From the NCBI GenBank assembly GCA_964204605.1, contig OZ123195.1, positions 62,001 through 126,000 of the forward strand: 64,000 bases of DNA. The letters run 5' to 3'. Below the pieces are notes generated by a model. It saw only the letters and a program-made list of their open reading frames with translations, was not told the origin of the DNA and made no database searches. Source of the DNA: UBA961 sp014191195. GTDB taxonomy: Bacteria; Bacteroidota; Ignavibacteria; Kapaibacteriales; UBA961. The translations under genes were made by a program, and so were the position numbers. Below are positions 63,377-64,000 of this stretch, piece after piece. Position 1 is the stretch's first letter; each line of letters begins with the position of its first letter.

Positions 63377-64000
63377 TTATTCTTGTTCGAAAGCTTTTTG
63401 TCTATTTTTTTTTGCTATGTCTCTTTTTACTGGTTTTCTTTTTTTTAATACAGTAATGATATCAAAAAAGGTATGCCATGAATGATGGACTATTCCATTT
63501 TTATTACAAAATGCAGCTAATTTCCCTTTAGCAAATACCATATCTGCAAATGTAACAGGACATGTATCAGAAAGGCCATCTCCGATATAAATAATGAGCG
63601 CATCTGGATGAACAGATGATAATACAATATTTCTTTTACAGGATGCACAAAAACAAGTGCAGGCTTCATCAGCAAAAGGATAATGTGCCTTCCAATTTTG
63701 CGAAAGATTTAATCTAGATAGCGGTGATATGATATCATTAGCAAAAACATTGATTGAATTATTAGGTAAAATTCTCTGTAATATAGGGTCGATATAAGTT
63801 CTAAAGCCATCACTTACAATATGTAAATGCCATCCATAAGAATTGATTAATGATGCAAATTGAGGAAAATACATATCAGTTTCGCAAGCATCTGCAAAAT
63901 CAACTATAGCTTGCTGATCAATATTGTGTTGTAGTTTATGAACAACTTCATTATAGTAAGAAGTAACTGTAAAAAGTCCATCCATTAATTGAGAATGATA
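63377..64000 (-). CDS. HAD-IB (MtnX-like) phosphatase, N-terminus beyond the window
   Basis: The frame stays open to the right edge; the ATG at 63985 is internal by homology, because HAD motif I (DxDxT) would lie about 50 residues further upstream. Visible parts: the cap region LMDGLFTVTSYYNEVV, motif II in IVSDGF, and motif III in IYIGDGLSDTCPVTFADMVFAKGKLAAFC, closely resembling the MtnX phosphatase of methionine salvage and related SerB-like enzymes. A four-Cys cluster (CTCFCASC) in the middle is unusual and could bind metal. The C-terminal KKRKPVKRD tail is basic. Substrate uncertain. Confidence 0.8.
   Translation of the reverse strand, partial: YHSQLMDGLFTVTSYYNEVVHKLQHNIDQQAIVDFADACETDMYFPQFASLINSYGWHLHIVSDGFRTYIDPILQRILPNNSINVFANDIISPLSRLNLSQNWKAHYPFADEACTCFCASCKRNIVLSSVHPDALIIYIGDGLSDTCPVTFADMVFAKGKLAAFCNKNGIVHHSWHTFFDIITVLKKRKPVKRDIAKKNRQKAFEQE

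Overview
The window comes from an AT-rich Gram-negative bacterium of the Bacteroidota/Chlorobiota superphylum, probably a Kapabacteria- or Ignavibacteria-like lineage. That placement is inferred from several features. Three secreted proteins end in C-terminal domains like those sorted by the type IX secretion system (T9SS). The primary sigma factor is short (286 aa). EF-P carries a Chlorobium-like tip with Asn where most bacteria have Lys or Arg. Several promoters match the Bacteroidota form TTTG-N18-20-TAnnTTTG. There are also TonB-receptor and LPS-related genes. Most genes are housekeeping. No integrase, transposase, CRISPR array or phage structural operon was seen.

Layout: 1-8.1 kb holds a Memo-family gene cut by the window edge, an NlpC/P60 lipoprotein, hslO, a polyprenol-type glycosyltransferase, a small outer-membrane barrel, a long aldo/keto reductase and dxs. 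The accessory centrepiece is 8.1-19.2 kb: a tandem duplication of a two-gene exported cassette. Each copy has a giant protein of about 1,420-1,460 aa, built of dozens of YadA-head-like GG-x-x-N repeats, with a phage-appendage-like C-terminal module and coiled coil. It is followed by a secreted phage tail-collar protein. In copy 1 the giant gene carries a one-base frameshift; copy 2 is intact.

19.2-34.5 kb: rpmH-rnpA-yidD, a thiolase, secD-secF, purA, a TrmH-type methyltransferase, a purple-acid-phosphatase-like protein, then the minus-strand group tRNA-Cys/efp/accB/accC/gcvH, an APC permease, a SAM methyltransferase, the primary sigma factor and gatC. 34.6-49.1 kb: murA, an EnvC-like degenerate LytM protein, a histidine kinase, a subtilase with a T9SS-like tail, a FlgD-domain secreted protein, an S1-domain protein with a 21-bp tandem repeat, a UvrD/PcrA helicase and a TonB-dependent receptor.

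49.2-64 kb: a Rossmann-fold protein coupled to purN, a 1,573-aa T9SS-type surface protein with codon use suggesting strong expression, a HIT protein, kdsD, a RodZ-like protein with a long Ser/Thr/Lys tail, a small membrane protein behind a nested palindrome, an AtuA-family protein coupled to a glycosyltransferase, an unrecognised 460-aa protein, and an MtnX-like HAD phosphatase cut by the right edge.

Functionally the window combines core information processing and envelope building (murA, kdsD, dxs, accBC, secDF, yidD, RodZ) with a strong surface-exposed component (T9SS cargo, TonB receptor and the duplicated fibre cassette). No stretch longer than about 300 bases lacks a gene.
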